A stretch of DNA of 37,663 nt. Origin: Ascoidea tarda (nom. inval.) (Eukaryota > Ascomycota > Saccharomycetes > Ascoideales > Ascoideaceae). Position 1 is the stretch's first letter; every line of letters begins with the position of its first letter. The position numbers were made by a program, and so were the translations under genes. Where the stretch lies: the NCBI GenBank assembly GCA_030560485.1, contig JAKTTS010000078.1, forward strand, positions 1-37,663. Reading direction: 5' to 3'. The notes beneath the pieces were generated by a model. That model was given only the letters and a program-made list of their open reading frames with translations. It was not told the origin of the DNA and searched no databases. This document shows, in pieces, positions 18,007 to 27,068 of the stretch.

Positions 18007-19440
18007 ATGAGACTCAACAGTCAGACGACAATGCTGCTATTGGTGTTTTGTTGCTTATTCTTTGGTGCCCTTGCTGCCAAGTTTGATTCCGAACATTCGC
18101 TCTCTATTTCACGCTACTACAATGGCACAATTATTTCCTCCAATTCTACAAATTTCACTGCTTCTCATTCGCTTATTAGAGGTGTTGCGCTAGGTGGATG
18201 GCTTCTTTTGGAACCATATATCACTCCTTCGCTATTTGATCAAGAAATATTTGAGCTGATTGGCAACGGATCGATTCCTGTTGATGAGTATAATTACTGC
18301 TCTACACTAGGCAAAGAAAATGCAACCGAAAGACTCATTGCACATTGGGATACCTTTTATAATGAATCAGATTTTGAGGACATTAAAGACTTGGGACTCA
18401 ATTTAGTCAGAATTCCACTTGGTTATTGGGCTTTCAAAGTTTTAGACGACGACCCTTATGTTACTGGTTATCAAGAGACCTATTTGGATAAGGCTATAGA
18501 ATGGGCAGAAAAATACGATTTGAAAGTCTGGATCGATTTGCATGGTGCTCCTGGTGGTCAAAATGGGTTTGATAATTCGGGATTAAGAGACCACATTGAT
18601 TGGCTAAGTTTAGAAAAGAATATCAATTTAACTATACAAGTTCTTGATTATATTTTTAGCAAATATTCAGACTCAAAATACTCTGAGACTGTAATTGGAA
18701 TCGAAATTTTAAATGAACCTATGGGTTCCAAATTAAATCTAAACACTATAAAAAATTTTTATTACGCTGCATATAATATTAAAACCAAATATAATTATCA
18801 AAATCATTTTGTGATTCATGACACCTTTAAGGGTATACGTTATTGGGATGATTATTTTCCAAGAAACATCACTCAAAATGTTATCATTGATAGGCATTTG
18901 TATCATGTTTTTGGAAGTTCACTAAACTACGATATTGAAGAACATATAGCTTCTGTCAATCAATCTACTCACTACATTGTCGACGAGTCCAAAAACACAA
19001 TTGGTGTTGTAGGTGAATGGTCTGCAGCTTTAACTGATTGTGCATTCTGGCTTAATGGTGTTAATAGAGGCGCAAGATACGAAGGTAAATATGATAACTT
19101 TGAGAAAATTGGCTCTTGTAAAAATATTGATAACATTGATGAATGGAGTGATCAAAAGAAAATGGATACCAGACGATTTGTTGAAGCTCAATTAGATTAT
19201 TATGAAAAGACTGGCGGTTGGATATTTTGGTGTTATAAGACTGAAGAGACTATCGAATGGGACATGTCAAGATTAGTCGAATATGAATTGTTTCCTCAAC
19301 CATTGACTCACAGATTGTATAATTCTACTTTCAATTATACCAGTAATAGTAGTGCATTTTCTCTTCATGAAAGTCTAAATGAAAAGAAATACTGGGTTTT
19401 CACTTTATTATTACTTTATTCCATTGTTATTTTATTTTAA
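18007..19440 (+). CDS. EXG1: Exo-1,3-beta-glucanase, GH5 family, with probable GPI anchor signal
   Basis: A 477-residue secreted cell-wall enzyme releasing glucose from beta-1,3-glucan ends. Signal peptide about 1-24 (TTMLLLVFCCLFFGALAA). The GH5 core closely follows yeast Exg1 and C. albicans Xog1: RGVALGGWLLLEP (58-70), NLVRIPLGYWAF, LHGAPGGQNGFDNSG, catalytic acid/base E237 in LNEP and nucleophile E337 in VGEWSAALTDC. Cys pairs around 345/371 are kept. Unlike Exg1 and Xog1, the protein continues after FPQPLT with a Ser/Asn/Thr-rich stretch (NYTSNSSAFSL) and ends in a hydrophobic tail YWVFTLLLLYSIVILF, the layout of a GPI-attachment signal as in Exg2. Several Asn-glycosylation sequons. It may therefore be wall- or membrane-bound rather than freely secreted (inference). 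Confidence 0.92.
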   Translation: MRLNSQTTMLLLVFCCLFFGALAAKFDSEHSLSISRYYNGTIISSNSTNFTASHSLIRGVALGGWLLLEPYITPSLFDQEIFELIGNGSIPVDEYNYCSTLGKENATERLIAHWDTFYNESDFEDIKDLGLNLVRIPLGYWAFKVLDDDPYVTGYQETYLDKAIEWAEKYDLKVWIDLHGAPGGQNGFDNSGLRDHIDWLSLEKNINLTIQVLDYIFSKYSDSKYSETVIGIEILNEPMGSKLNLNTIKNFYYAAYNIKTKYNYQNHFVIHDTFKGIRYWDDYFPRNITQNVIIDRHLYHVFGSSLNYDIEEHIASVNQSTHYIVDESKNTIGVVGEWSAALTDCAFWLNGVNRGARYEGKYDNFEKIGSCKNIDNIDEWSDQKKMDTRRFVEAQLDYYEKTGGWIFWCYKTEETIEWDMSRLVEYELFPQPLTHRLYNSTFNYTSNSSAFSLHESLNEKKYWVFTLLLLYSIVILF

Positions 19441-19851
19441 CACAACTAGCATAGATCGTGTTTTACATTTTTATCTTCTACATTTTCCCTTACAATCATT
19501 AAATATTTCTAGATTCAAATTTTGTACTTCGAAAAACTATATGAAAGCTAAAAAAAATAGAAACCAACCAACATATAATAAATAATAAACAAAATAAATA
19601 CTATAAATTAAAAAGAACACTAACTTTTACTTAAAATCGACCAAAAAATCACAGAAAATTGTGAAAAAAAAACATTTTTAAAAATGTAAATCATAAAAAT
19701 GCAACACAATAAAATAAAAATAAAATACCAGCAATAAGGCAAGTAGAATATAGTTGGTACAAACAAGCATATATATAAATCAGAAAGTATTAAAAAAAAA
19801 AATAATCAAACATCAAAGCATGTGCTACATTGAAAATTAATCACTAGTTTA
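19441..19851. other. Convergent intergenic region, no gene seen
   Basis: 411 bp between the glucanase stop and the stop of the minus-strand coiled-coil gene. A-rich on the plus strand with AATAAA-like stretches; suitable for two 3' ends, nothing else recognised. Confidence 0.6.
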
Positions 19852-22800
19852 CTAGTTACTCTTGGAAGTTTCATCAACAGTCACATTTATTTTGGAGTCA
19901 GAATGAATCAAAGTTTTCAAGTTCGAATCATAGCTATTCAAAATTGTTTGGAAATTTTTGTTAATCTTGATATATAATTGATTCAATTCATTAATTTTAA
20001 AGTTTAAAGATACAATCTTTTTGTTAAAATTATTCATCTGATCATGGTTTGATTCCATATTGACCTTATAGTTTTTATTCAAAGAAATCAAATTGTCAGA
20101 ATTGCTATTAATCAATTTAAGAACCTTATCATAATTCTGATCAATTTTTTGCTTAATGATCTTTTCATTTGATTTGAGTTCTTTAAAAATTTTATTTATC
20201 TCCTGATCGATCTTTTGGTTAATTTCTTTATTAGATTCATCCGCTTCCATCTTGTCAGTAATTAATTTTATACTGTCATTCATAGGACCTGTTTTTAAAA
20301 AAACTTGTTTTTCAATAATTGTCTCCAAACCTTTGTTCTTTTTATCAAACCCTCTTTTAAGTTCCTCAAACTCTTGATCAATAATACCTATTTTCTTATT
20401 GAATAAGCTAATAATTTTATTATTGTTATTATCGATCTTCAAATCGAGTTCTTTGTTAATTTCCTGAATATTATTATTCACAATGCTAAATTGGTTTTCC
20501 ATATCTTTTTTCAACCTATCAATTAATTTACTTTTATCGGAATCAATCTCTTTTTTTAATGAAAAAACTGTATCATCTATCGACAAGCTTCTTGCGTGAA
20601 GTTGATCTGTAATAGACTTTGATAAATTTTTATGATTTTTCTGAAGATTTTCAATAGCTAATGCTCTTTCAGAAAGGTTATCTTTTATTTTCAGGAATTT
20701 TTCATCTAAAAATTTGATTTTGGTATCATATAAATTTGAATTTTCTTTGATTTTAGAATTAAAATTGAATTTAACATTCTCAATTTCTTCTATAACATGT
20801 TTAACATTATCATGAATTACATCTGTGTTCTGATCTCTAACTTTCAATTCATTACCAAAAAAATGCTTTAGATTCTCAATATTTTTGTTAGCAGCCTCGT
20901 ATCTGGTATCGATTAATAAACAAACATCTTCATTAATTTTTTCATTCAAATTTTTAATATCTTTTTCATGTTGATTAAGTTGCATGCTCATTGAACCCAA
21001 ATTATCATTGATATTGGTGACTTGATCAGTTACCATCTCCAATGTACTATCATTAGTCTCCATTTGACTCTTTAATGTTTGAATGTCTCCTTGGAAAAGT
21101 TCTTTTCTAATGGAATCAAATCCATCCTGAATATTATTAATTTTAGTATTTAATTCACCCTTTATAAGGTAAATTAAACTTTTGTTATTCATTTCAAACT
21201 TATTTTGAATTTCTTTGACATCGTCATGAATAAATCTGGATTTTGCATCAATTTTAAGATCAATATCATTTTGGATTTCGTTATGCTTCAGTTGCAATTT
21301 GCGAACCAAATCATTAGTTAAATCGATGTTTTGTTTAAACACATTACAGTCCGATGAAATGATATCGAAATTTTTATTGAACTTCAGGGATAATTCTTCA
21401 TCAACTTTTCGATTAACGTTTTCAATCTTTTTATCAAATTCATCATTCATATACTTAATGCCTTCATTAAAGTTGTTGTAATCTAGCTCAAGACGGTCAC
21501 TTAAATCTTTGATATTATCGTTTGAATTATTAATTTTGTTGTTAAATTCATATTGCATTTTATCCAAAATATTTGAATAATTATCGATCTTAGATTTAAT
21601 TTCTTCTTCTAAAGATTTACTTTTTGATTGGACGTTTGAAATCTCTTCTTTTGTTGAAGATATTTGGTTGGTTATATCATCAAGTGCAACTTTAAAATCA
21701 TTAGAATTGAGTTTTGTTGATTTAATTTGGGTAAGATCGTCATTATACTTTGATAAATGGTCAAGTATTGTAGAGTCTGTAGTTTTAATTTTTTCAAATA
21801 AATCATCATTAAATTTTGCTTTTATATCTTTCGTTTCTTGTGAGTTTGAAAGTAATTGGTCTTTTAAATGATTAATTTCATTATTTAAATCAGAGATTTT
21901 TTTAGCAAAGATAATATTGAAGGCAGTGTCAAATTTTGAAATTTTGAAATCTAAATCATTTTTAAAGTTGTCAAAATCTTTATTGACAGCGCCGATTTTC
22001 TTTTCAAGATTGCCATTTAATTGGTTACTAAATTTTTTATCAATTTCGACCTTAAAGACATTAAGATTATTGTCAACACTTTCTTTAAATGATTGTAATT
22101 TTGAGTCAAATTCAGTGACTTTTGTATCAACGTATTTTTCGAAATTAAAGATATTGAGAGAATTAGTTTCAACTTGTTTTTGCATTTCGTTCAAATCTTG
22201 ATGGAAATTCAGGATTTCTCTCAGAAATTTTAAATTAATTCTTTCTTCTAATTTTTCATTATTGGCAGTACTTTGAGCAATTTCTTTTGAGATTTCGGAG
22301 ATATCAGAATTAAATTTTTCCAATTCCTTTCCATAAATGTTTGAAAATTTTTCTTCTTGAGAGTCGAATTTATCTTCCAAAGCAATTTTTTGATCATTAA
22401 AGGTTGCCAAATCTTTATTTAAATCAACAACTTGAGAGTTTATAACATTTTTAAAACTTGATAAATCATCAAAGTTTTCGGATAATTTTTGGTTAATTTG
22501 ATTAATTTCATTTTCAAGATTGGAAACTTTGTCATCAAAAGCGACTTTGATGTTTGTATTGTTGATTGATCTTTCAGAATTTTCATCCAGGATGATTGAT
22601 AATTTCTTATTAACTGAGTCCAAGTTTTTTTCGTATTGAAGAGTGAATTGATTCTTTTTTTCACTAAAATCATTAAAATCTGCATTTATTTTGATGAAAT
22701 TGCTGTTAATTTCCTTTTTGAAATTTGATAAGTCGTTGAAATTTGTCGTTAAAATTTGATTGAATTTGATTAATTCATCTTCAAGGCTCGAGACTTTGGT

Positions 22801-23721
22801 GTCTATTTCATGATTGAGTTCATGATTGATTATTGATCTATGTGAGTTTTCTGTAATGAGATTTTGGAATTTTGAGTTGATTGAGTTTAAGTTTTTTTCG
22901 TAGTCCAGAGTGAATTGTTCATTTTTTTCAATTTTTTGATTGAGTGAGTTGAGATTTGAGTTTAATTGGGAAATTTGAGAGTTGATGTCGGTTTTAAAAG
23001 AGGTGAAATCATTTGAATTGGTTGATATCCTTTGATTAATTTTTTTCAAGTCATTTTTAAGATTTAATACTTTATCGTCAAGATCTGATTTGAAAGCTTG
23101 GTTATTGATTGAAGATTGAGAGGACTCATTCAGAATGGAGCGTATTTTGTTATTAATTTGCTCTATTTTCTTTTCATCATTTAGAATATTTAGTTGAGAA
23201 GTGATTTCGTTTTTAAAGGCAGATAGGTCGTTAGAGTTTGTTAATAATTTTTGGTTAAATTGGTTTAAATCGTTGTTGATGTTTTTATTTAGATTGATTA
23301 GGTTTTTAATTTCAGTGTTAAATTCGTTGTTTAGTTTTAATATTTCATTGTTAATACTTTTTGAATTTTGATCTAAAATTTGGTTGAAATTAAGAAAGTC
23401 ATTTTTTGATTGAGATTGATTTGAATTAATGTCATCAACTTGAGATTTTAAATTGGTGAATTTTTCATGTAGAATTTGAATATTATTATCAATTTTTTTA
23501 AGTTTCAAGGTATCAGTATTTGTCTTTTCAAGAGATTTAGTCTCCAAATTTCTATTTTTTATATTATTGTTATTGTTATTATTATTTTGAGAATTAGAAA
23601 CCGATTTATCCAAGCTATAATCGTTTAAGATTTGAATAGCTAGATTTTTTAATTCTTTATTATCAGTCAAGAATAATAAGGATCTGAAAAAAATGTAAAT
23701 TAAAATTTCAAAGATAATCAT
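19852..23721 (-). CDS. Long coiled-coil protein with N-terminal hydrophobic segment and internal repeats (1289 aa)
   Basis: Not assignable to a named family. The N-terminus MIIFEILIYIFFRSLLFLTD is strongly hydrophobic and could be a membrane anchor. An Asn run (residues 46-53) follows, and then almost the entire length is predicted heptad-type coiled coil rich in Lys, Asn, Asp, Leu and Ile with no Pro-rich breaks. Residues 156-440 contain four copies of a 73-92-residue repeat beginning at 156, 229, 321 and 410 (NQ-[KRI]-[LI]-x2-N-x-[ND]-D-[LF]-[ST]-x-F-K), with secondary signatures FTLxYEKNLxS and SxRSINN. In-frame TAA directly precedes the ATG. Caution: ATTTACATTTTTTTCAG just inside the frame (about 23683-23700) resembles a 3' splice site, so the hydrophobic N-terminus might be an unspliced intron tail and the true first exon could lie upstream. 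A tether or scaffold role is only a guess from architecture. Confidence 0.75.
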   Translation of the reverse strand: MIIFEILIYIFFRSLLFLTDNKELKNLAIQILNDYSLDKSVSNSQNNNNNNNNIKNRNLETKSLEKTNTDTLKLKKIDNNIQILHEKFTNLKSQVDDINSNQSQSKNDFLNFNQILDQNSKSINNEILKLNNEFNTEIKNLINLNKNINNDLNQFNQKLLTNSNDLSAFKNEITSQLNILNDEKKIEQINNKIRSILNESSQSSINNQAFKSDLDDKVLNLKNDLKKINQRISTNSNDFTSFKTDINSQISQLNSNLNSLNQKIEKNEQFTLDYEKNLNSINSKFQNLITENSHRSIINHELNHEIDTKVSSLEDELIKFNQILTTNFNDLSNFKKEINSNFIKINADFNDFSEKKNQFTLQYEKNLDSVNKKLSIILDENSERSINNTNIKVAFDDKVSNLENEINQINQKLSENFDDLSSFKNVINSQVVDLNKDLATFNDQKIALEDKFDSQEEKFSNIYGKELEKFNSDISEISKEIAQSTANNEKLEERINLKFLREILNFHQDLNEMQKQVETNSLNIFNFEKYVDTKVTEFDSKLQSFKESVDNNLNVFKVEIDKKFSNQLNGNLEKKIGAVNKDFDNFKNDLDFKISKFDTAFNIIFAKKISDLNNEINHLKDQLLSNSQETKDIKAKFNDDLFEKIKTTDSTILDHLSKYNDDLTQIKSTKLNSNDFKVALDDITNQISSTKEEISNVQSKSKSLEEEIKSKIDNYSNILDKMQYEFNNKINNSNDNIKDLSDRLELDYNNFNEGIKYMNDEFDKKIENVNRKVDEELSLKFNKNFDIISSDCNVFKQNIDLTNDLVRKLQLKHNEIQNDIDLKIDAKSRFIHDDVKEIQNKFEMNNKSLIYLIKGELNTKINNIQDGFDSIRKELFQGDIQTLKSQMETNDSTLEMVTDQVTNINDNLGSMSMQLNQHEKDIKNLNEKINEDVCLLIDTRYEAANKNIENLKHFFGNELKVRDQNTDVIHDNVKHVIEEIENVKFNFNSKIKENSNLYDTKIKFLDEKFLKIKDNLSERALAIENLQKNHKNLSKSITDQLHARSLSIDDTVFSLKKEIDSDKSKLIDRLKKDMENQFSIVNNNIQEINKELDLKIDNNNNKIISLFNKKIGIIDQEFEELKRGFDKKNKGLETIIEKQVFLKTGPMNDSIKLITDKMEADESNKEINQKIDQEINKIFKELKSNEKIIKQKIDQNYDKVLKLINSNSDNLISLNKNYKVNMESNHDQMNNFNKKIVSLNFKINELNQLYIKINKNFQTILNSYDSNLKTLIHSDSKINVTVDETSKSN

Positions 23722-23859
23722 TTATTTTATTGGAAAAGCTGGCTAACGTGAATAATCAGTGATTAAATTACCTAGTTTGATTTGATGTGGATCAGTTTAA
23801 TTTCGATTTAGATTGGGAGGAAAACATAAAAGATACAAAAACAAGAATAATAAATCAAA

Positions 23860-24168
23860 CTAGAAAATATTTATATTGATTATAACACCCTTTAAGCCAA
23901 ATTTTTCTTTTTGATAAATTCCTTTAAACAATTCAGTGAACAATGAAAAAAGTGATGTGTAAATTAAAACTGACAAAATATGGAGCTGTAGTACAGTGAC
24001 TTTGGATAATTGATCTGAGTTAACTTTTTTTTCTGGAGAAGTCTTGATTTGGAACTGGAATTGATCGAGCTGGATATATGTGGAGCAGTTTAGATGAGAA
24101 AGAAAGTATCTGGAAAAAGAAATATAACAAGGAAAAAAAAAGAAAATAAACAGTGATTGAGCAAACAT
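23860..24168 (-). CDS. Hypothetical small protein (102 aa) or first exon of the coiled-coil gene
   Basis: An ATG-initiated frame (24168) encodes MFAQSLFIFFFFPC, a hydrophobic leader, then a polar stretch (QIKTSPEKKVNSDQLSK) and a second hydrophobic segment (LQLHILSVLIYTSLFSLF). It lies 138 bp upstream of, and on the same strand as, the coiled-coil ORF. It may be a small membrane protein, an upstream exon of the coiled-coil gene, or chance. I found no strong GTATGT donor to join the two, and no homologue comes to mind. Confidence 0.25.
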   Translation of the reverse strand: MFAQSLFIFFFFPCYISFSRYFLSHLNCSTYIQLDQFQFQIKTSPEKKVNSDQLSKVTVLQLHILSVLIYTSLFSLFTELFKGIYQKEKFGLKGVIININIF

Positions 24169-24275
24169 TTTCGATTTAAATAGTTTTGCTTTGAATAAAC
24201 AGAAAACGAAGAAGAACTCGATCTATTGTTGGTAAACGATGTTTATATTTGGGCAGAATTTCTCCGGCACCGGTA

Positions 24276-24336
24276 GCCGCGGAGATCTGGCGCCATACTG
24301 GGGCTGCACTCCAATACTACAACCGATCTCCGCGGC
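24276..24336. promoter_or_regulatory. Perfect 12-bp inverted repeat with CCGCGG cores (Pdr/zinc-cluster-like site)
   Basis: GCCGCGGAGATC (24276-24287) is perfectly repeated in reverse as GATCTCCGCGGC (24325-24336), 37 bp apart, inside a GC-rich patch. Each arm holds TCCGCGGC on one strand, one base from the TCCGCGGA pleiotropic drug response element bound by Pdr1/Pdr3 in S. cerevisiae. It lies 555 bp upstream of the coiled-coil ATG and about 1.1 kb upstream of eIF4E, so which gene it serves is open. Confidence 0.6.
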
Positions 24337-25419
24337 CATCTAAGACAGCGAAACTCTGAGCACATCGTCAAGTTTGTCGCAACACCGGTTTGGGATGGAA
24401 GAGATGGAGAGGAAGAAGAGGAAGAAGAATCAAAGGAAGAAAAGGAAAAAAAGGAAAAACGCAGAGGAAAATGGTTGGATAGAGCAGCTTCTCGTCAGTG
24501 CAGCTCGATACTGTTGGTTATTCCTCCTCGAGCTTGATGAGCAGTCTTTTAGGTTCAACCCAGTCTGCCCTTTAGCATCCATCTGATCACTCCTATTACT
24601 CTCTCTCGCTGTTTCTCAACTGGTTCTCGCACTGGTTGTCTTACACATCGATAGGCTGTTCTGGCTCGAGCTGTTGTTTGCAACTGACTGCTCCTTTCCC
24701 AGCAGTGTTTTCATTCGCCTGGTGACAGCTTCAAAGCAATAAGGTTTTTTCTAGTGCTGTTTCTGATCTTCGCCCTCCATTGACCTTCTGATAGGCGACT
24801 CTTGCCCGTTTTGTAGCCGATCACAGTGTGCCTCGAAAGAAAGCAACTGACTTCTATACCAAAAATCTACTGTAGCCCGGTTCTGCTGCCCAAACACAAA
24901 TTCCTTCTAGATCAGCATTGCGTAACTACTTATGTAATGCAAAACACTATGTTTACATAATTACACGTGCACTTTAGACTTGTTTCAATACTGTTTTAAA
25001 CCAGCCACAAGCAGAAAAATATATCATTATGTAAGCTTCTGATACGAGCTTACCTAATGCTTCACGTGTCACGCTTTCTTCTTATTTCTCAATTTTTTCA
25101 GCTTTTTTCACCAAACCACTTAAGAAAAATTTTTAGGTGATTGCGAAATCAGTATATAAAGAGTTTCATTATTTGTTTACTAATAGGAGTTCCAGTTTCT
25201 AGCACTTATTTTCTAGTCAACACTAATTTATTTTTCTCTTTTTTACATATAATTACTATATTCACCGCTCTATTTGTGCAATTACTGCTCTTAATTTCAA
25301 TCTCAATTTCAATCTCAATTTCAATCTCAATTCAAACTAGGTTTTACATACTGTTTTTGATTATCAACTCCCACAATTCTACAGCAAAAATAAATTTTTA
25401 TAAAAAAGACAACTGCAAA
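24337..25419. promoter_or_regulatory. Long upstream region and 5' leader of eIF4E
   Basis: 1.08 kb without a supported gene. 24340-24900 is GC-richer than the genome around it and includes a Lys/Arg-coding purine tract (24400-24470) whose frame looks accidental. Two E-boxes CACGTG lie at 24964-24969 and 25063-25068 (Cbf1/Pho4-type sites). TTATGTAA and its inverse TTACATAA lie near 24930 and 24953. TATATAAA at 25153-25160 is a likely TATA box 260 bp before the eIF4E ATG. The 279 nt before the ATG are open in frame but contain no ATG. Confidence 0.5.
25295..25330 (+). repeat. Three tandem 12-bp units in the eIF4E leader
   Basis: TTTCAATCTCAA is repeated exactly three times (25295, 25307, 25319) and then breaks off as TTCAAAC. 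It lies 90-125 nt before the ATG, most likely within the 5' UTR, forming an unstructured pyrimidine/A leader without AUG. Confidence 0.75.
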
Positions 25420-26157
25420 ATGACTGAAGAAGTATCTCAAAAGTTAAACGATTTGACAATCACCGATGACAAAAAAATAATTGACGATAAAACTACAACT
25501 ACAACACTAACAAAATCTACGTCGAACACAAATTCGGCAACAGATTCAACTACAAATAATAACGCTCAATCTAAAGAACCAGTTTCAATATTTTCTTCAA
25601 AACACTTTACTGCTTACCATCCATTAAATTCCAAATGGACATTATGGTACACAAAACCTCCAACAAACAGAAGCGAATCATGGAATGATTTATTAAAACC
25701 CGTCATCACCTTTTCAACTGTTGAAGAATTTTGGGGAATTTACAACGCCATCCCATCTGCTAATGAACTACCAATAAAATCAGACTACCACTTGTTTAAA
25801 GAAGGTATTAGACCCGAATGGGAAGACGTTGTGAATTCAAAAGGTGGTAAATGGGCCTACCAATTCAAAGAAAAAAGTAAAGTTGACATCAATGATTTAT
25901 GGATGAGATCCGTATTGGCTTTGATTGGTGAAACAATTGAAGAAAACGAGGAAAACGAAGTCAATGGTGTTGTATTAAACGTCAGAAAAGTCTTTTATAG
26001 AATCGGTTTATGGACTAAAAGCTGCGACAAAAAATCTTTAGAACCAATTGGTAAAAAATTCAAAACAATTCTAAAAATAAGAGACGACGATCAAGTTGAA
26101 TTTACTTCACATGATGATGGTGACACTACTGCTTCAAAGAAATCTTTCCATGTTTAA
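25420..26157 (+). CDS. CDC33: Translation initiation factor eIF4E (mRNA cap-binding protein)
   Basis: A 245-residue protein that binds the m7G cap and eIF4G to start translation; S. cerevisiae Cdc33 is 213 residues, the excess being a Thr/Asn/Ser-rich N-terminal tail (about residues 1-60). Core landmarks: HPLNSKWTLWYTKPP (67-81), cap-stacking W88 (RSESW) and W134 with E135 (RPEWEDV), W105 in VEEFW on the dorsal eIF4G/4E-BP-binding face, KGGKWAYQF (141-149), and W198 in IGLWTKSC. Start chosen at ATG 25420 in AAAATGACT because the upstream in-frame extension has only a TTG start and no ATG. Promoter signals upstream: TATATAAA, two CACGTG boxes and a tandem 12-bp leader repeat. Confidence 0.96.
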   Translation: MTEEVSQKLNDLTITDDKKIIDDKTTTTTLTKSTSNTNSATDSTTNNNAQSKEPVSIFSSKHFTAYHPLNSKWTLWYTKPPTNRSESWNDLLKPVITFSTVEEFWGIYNAIPSANELPIKSDYHLFKEGIRPEWEDVVNSKGGKWAYQFKEKSKVDINDLWMRSVLALIGETIEENEENEVNGVVLNVRKVFYRIGLWTKSCDKKSLEPIGKKFKTILKIRDDDQVEFTSHDDGDTTASKKSFHV

Positions 26158-27068
26158 TGATCTTCCCTCTCTCACTTAATCTGATTATATATCATTTTAT
26201 AATTTATCTTTTCAGCCTTTAAACCAATTTAACTATTACTTAATTACTAAATATTTAACCGCTGTTATAGCTAATCATATCAATACACTTTTCTTTTCTA
26301 TTTCTGTTTGTTTGCAACACCACTCAACAGGAAACACATAAACTCAAACCCGATTCATCTAAATTGATCTCTAATTTACTTGATACATTCTCTCAACTCT
26401 TAAAACAACTGTTTGCAAAAAAGGAAAGTATTATATTTGCCTGTTTCTTTTAGGAAATTCAGCAAAGTTTACGTGGATCACAGTTCCGCCGCACTGGTTC
26501 TTTTTTCACAAATCTGTTTCAAATTTTATTTTGTATAATGTTCAAGAAAAAATAACAGTCTCCTTTTCCTCTAATCTAATTAATATCATATTCAAGGAAA
26601 CTTGGTGCTACACTTATAAAATCAATATAATACTCGTTGAATATTTTATTTTATTCCATTAAAATGGTTTCTTTACTTTTTAAGAGAACTAACGGCAATA
26701 GTAACAATACCAATAAATCAATAAATCAATAGTGCAAGAAAATTAAACTGATTGCTTGATTATCTATCTTGTTCTATTGTTTTTTTGTTTTTTTTTGATT
26801 GAATTGGATTGAATTATAAATATGATAGATAACCAAATGATAATATCTTGATTATATTTTTTAAAAATCTATTTTTCTTCACACTTTATATATCTCGTTA
26901 GTTCAAACAGTTGTATAACATTTATACACAATAGTCTACTGCATTAAATCAATTCATTTGGTTTCATTTATTTGGTTATTCCATAAACCAATTAGTTATT
27001 AAGTAATTACATGGTATTTTTTTCATTATTTAATTAATTGGGTTTGTTAATATTAATTTTTTATCAAA
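26158..27068. promoter_or_regulatory. Intergenic region upstream of the first tandem paralogue, with a small uORF
   Basis: 911 bp of AT-rich sequence between eIF4E and the next plus-strand gene. The only ATG frame of note is a 22-codon ORF at 26665-26733 (MVSLLFKRTNGNSNNTNKS...), a candidate uORF if transcription starts early. Poly-T/A tracts and TTATATATC near 26890 could serve the core promoter. No RNA gene recognised. Confidence 0.4.

Noticed and set aside
25141-25419. N-terminal extension of eIF4E (93 codons in frame, hydrophobic)
   Set aside because: It has only a TTG start, contains a TATA box and a tandem leader repeat, and eIF4E needs no membrane segment. Treated as promoter and 5' UTR.
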